Positions 62,652-64,000 of a stretch of DNA of 64,000 nt are shown piece by piece; positions within the stretch are counted from its first letter, which is position 1; every line of letters starts with the position of its first letter. A program made the translations under genes and the position numbers. The notes under the pieces are model-generated. The model saw nothing but the letters and a program-made list of their open reading frames with translations, made no database searches and was not told the origin of the DNA. Location: positions 248,001-312,000 of the forward strand of contig AP018180.1 of assembly GCA_002368155.1 (NCBI GenBank). Reading direction: 5' to 3'. The stretch comes from Nostoc carneum NIES-2107 (GTDB taxonomy: Bacteria > Cyanobacteriota > Cyanobacteriia > Cyanobacteriales > Nostocaceae).

Positions 62652-64000
62652 TCAATCATCCTCCAATTGCAGCAATTGCTCATCAAGTTTCTTCAAGCGT
62701 TCATAAACAATTTCTTCTGAGAGAATTCGCTGACGAATAGCCTGATTGAGTGCTGCTTTTTCTGCTAAAAGTAATCGACGGCGAATAGCATCAAGTTTAC
62801 TAGAGCTACCTCTTTTTTCCTCTAAATCATCCGCACGACGATTATATAATTCTCGTAATGTTTTTTCTGCACTTGCTACTTGCACTTGATAAGCTGCACG
62901 CATCTCTTCATGAACAGCTTTTGGTAATACCCCTGTTTTGAATAAAGTATCTAATTCATCCTGTGCTGCTTTAGCTGTAATTAATTGCGCTTGCAATTCT
63001 TCAACCTGTTGACGAGTTGCTGATACTTGAGACAGTTGCAACCGCTTTACTAACCACGGTAAACTTACTCCTTGCCCAACCACAGACAGCAATACTGTGC
63101 CAAAGACTATAGCAATCAGCTGTTCTCGTCCTGGGATTGTGGCGGGGATACTTAACGCCAACGCCATCGACAGTGAACCCTTAATATTGCCAAAAAACAG
63201 AACATGTTGCCAGCGCCAAGGCACTGGACGGTCAAACCAACGTACTATAGCTAAGAGTGGATAAACAGAAACTATGCGTGCTATTTGATAAGCTGCGATC
63301 GCTAATAGTACAGCAGGTAAGATTTGCCAAAGAGTTGTTAAGTTAACTTCTATACCAATTAACAGAAAAATAAAGCTATTAACACCAAAAGCTATGGATT
63401 CCCAAAAGCTCAGTAAGGTCAACCTTGTAGAAGCTGATACTTTACCTGAAAGTCCTACACTGCCTACAATTAAGCCAGCAACAACTACAGCTACAACGCC
63501 AGAAACACTAAACGATTGCCCTAATTGAAAAGCGCCTAATGCTACAGCTACGGTGAGCAAAATACTACTCAGTGGTTCATCTGCACGGACAAATAAACCT
63601 GTACTTAAATATCCCACAGCTAACCCTACTAAGCTGCCACCAACAACCACCACAAATAATTCTTGTAGTCCTGCAAGAAATGTGAGTGAACCAGCCTCAT
63701 GCGCTTTGACAATTAAGCTAAATAAAACTAGCGCTACACCATCATTAAATAAACTCTCGCCCTCAACAATGGTTGACAAGCGCGAAGGGACAAGCACCTC
63801 CTTAAATACAGCAATCACCGATACCGTGTCTGTAATTGCTAAAATTACTCCTGCTAGTAGTGCAGCTGTCCAATTTAACCCCAATCCCCATTTTAAAAGT
63901 GCAGCTGTCACACCAGAAGCAATTACAATTCCTGGCCCAGCTAATAAAGAAATGGGCTTTATAGTGCTACGGAGGCGGCTAATATCAGTATTAATAGCTG
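62652..64000 (-). CDS. CPA1-family Na+/H+ antiporter, 5' end cut by window
   Basis: The frame is open to the window edge; 30 codons upstream of the GTG at 63911 still read as family sequence (INTDISRLRSTIKPISLLAG), so the start is outside. The visible part is about 449 residues. ITDTVSVIAVFKEVLVPSRL and EGESLFNDGVALVLF are the NhaP motif region. In place of the usual ATDP the first reads ITDT, the Asp being kept. FGNIKGSLSMALALSIPATI is the second conserved stretch. The last 120 residues are a long charged helix (LEEKRGSSSKLDAIRRRLL), a cytoplasmic tail. It is a paralogue, not a copy, of 3389-4948. Confidence 0.9.
   Translation of the reverse strand, partial: AINTDISRLRSTIKPISLLAGPGIVIASGVTAALLKWGLGLNWTAALLAGVILAITDTVSVIAVFKEVLVPSRLSTIVEGESLFNDGVALVLFSLIVKAHEAGSLTFLAGLQELFVVVVGGSLVGLAVGYLSTGLFVRADEPLSSILLTVAVALGAFQLGQSFSVSGVVAVVVAGLIVGSVGLSGKVSASTRLTLLSFWESIAFGVNSFIFLLIGIEVNLTTLWQILPAVLLAIAAYQIARIVSVYPLLAIVRWFDRPVPWRWQHVLFFGNIKGSLSMALALSIPATIPGREQLIAIVFGTVLLSVVGQGVSLPWLVKRLQLSQVSATRQQVEELQAQLITAKAAQDELDTLFKTGVLPKAVHEEMRAAYQVQVASAEKTLRELYNRRADDLEEKRGSSSKLDAIRRRLLLAEKAALNQAIRQRILSEEIVYERLKKLDEQLLQLEDD

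Overview
The window is chromosomal DNA of a filamentous, probably heterocyst-forming cyanobacterium (Nostocales, Nostoc/Calothrix-like). The direct evidence is the very frequent HIP1 octamer GCGATCGC, many heptanucleotide tandem repeats of the STRR type between genes, a photosystem II D1 gene, a CpcS/CpeS-type bilin lyase, an RbpA-type glycine-rich RNA-binding protein, an adjacent Flv3/Flv1 flavodiiron pair and two tRNAs without encoded CCA. No plasmid, prophage or replication-origin signature was seen. The genes at both window edges are cut: a PIG-V-like mannosyltransferase (3' end missing) and a CPA1 antiporter (5' end missing).

Layout. 1-10 kb: membrane mannosyltransferase, dxr (isoprenoid synthesis), a Na+/H+ antiporter, a DUF389 membrane protein, a large transporter-like protein with a HEAT-repeat tail, and infC. 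10-12 kb: accessory patch with a 230-bp inverted-repeat element and a lone TnpB (IS200/IS605 family) with an intact nuclease site. 12-20 kb: alpha/beta hydrolase, BON protein, ilvN, SDR, pentapeptide-repeat membrane protein, quinone oxidoreductase and a conserved unknown. 20.6-27 kb: a Gly/Thr-repeat surface protein ending in a WGxxGxxG-type tail, an ArsR-family regulator facing a psbA gene that encodes the D1' (low-oxygen) isoform, a nitronate-monooxygenase-like enzyme, a pentapeptide protein and a PhyH-type dioxygenase. 27.4-31.1 kb: a NACHT NTPase (candidate anti-phage protein) divergent from a small membrane ORF, followed by an 83-bp/21-bp tandem repeat array. 31-43 kb: tRNA-Val, DUF2227 protein, mazG, a GluR0-like channel, Uma2, obg, TerB/Mo-nitro_C protein, a GCS2-like ligase, FMN reductase, ftsH and nurA. 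43.4-47.8 kb: rplS, tRNA-Trp and secE-nusG-rplK-rplA-[L10 leader]-rplJ-rplL, all leftward. 48-64 kb: GT2 glycosyltransferase, RND efflux pump with adaptor, bilin lyase, RNA-binding protein, flv3-flv1, coaX, a TrkA-type K+ regulator, a DUF3124 lipoprotein and a second CPA1 antiporter.

How they work together. The translation/transcription block (infC, rplS, secE-nusG-L11-L1-L10-L7/L12) is standard. The low-oxygen and photoprotection theme is the most specific: a D1' photosystem II subunit, two flavodiiron proteins that reduce O2, and an FtsH of the thylakoid-protease type. The main interest lies in the D1' gene with its promoter dyad, the NACHT locus with an operator-like inverted repeat, the TnpB element, and several short mobile repeats. 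One of these repeats has inserted into another and left a visible 8-bp direct repeat.
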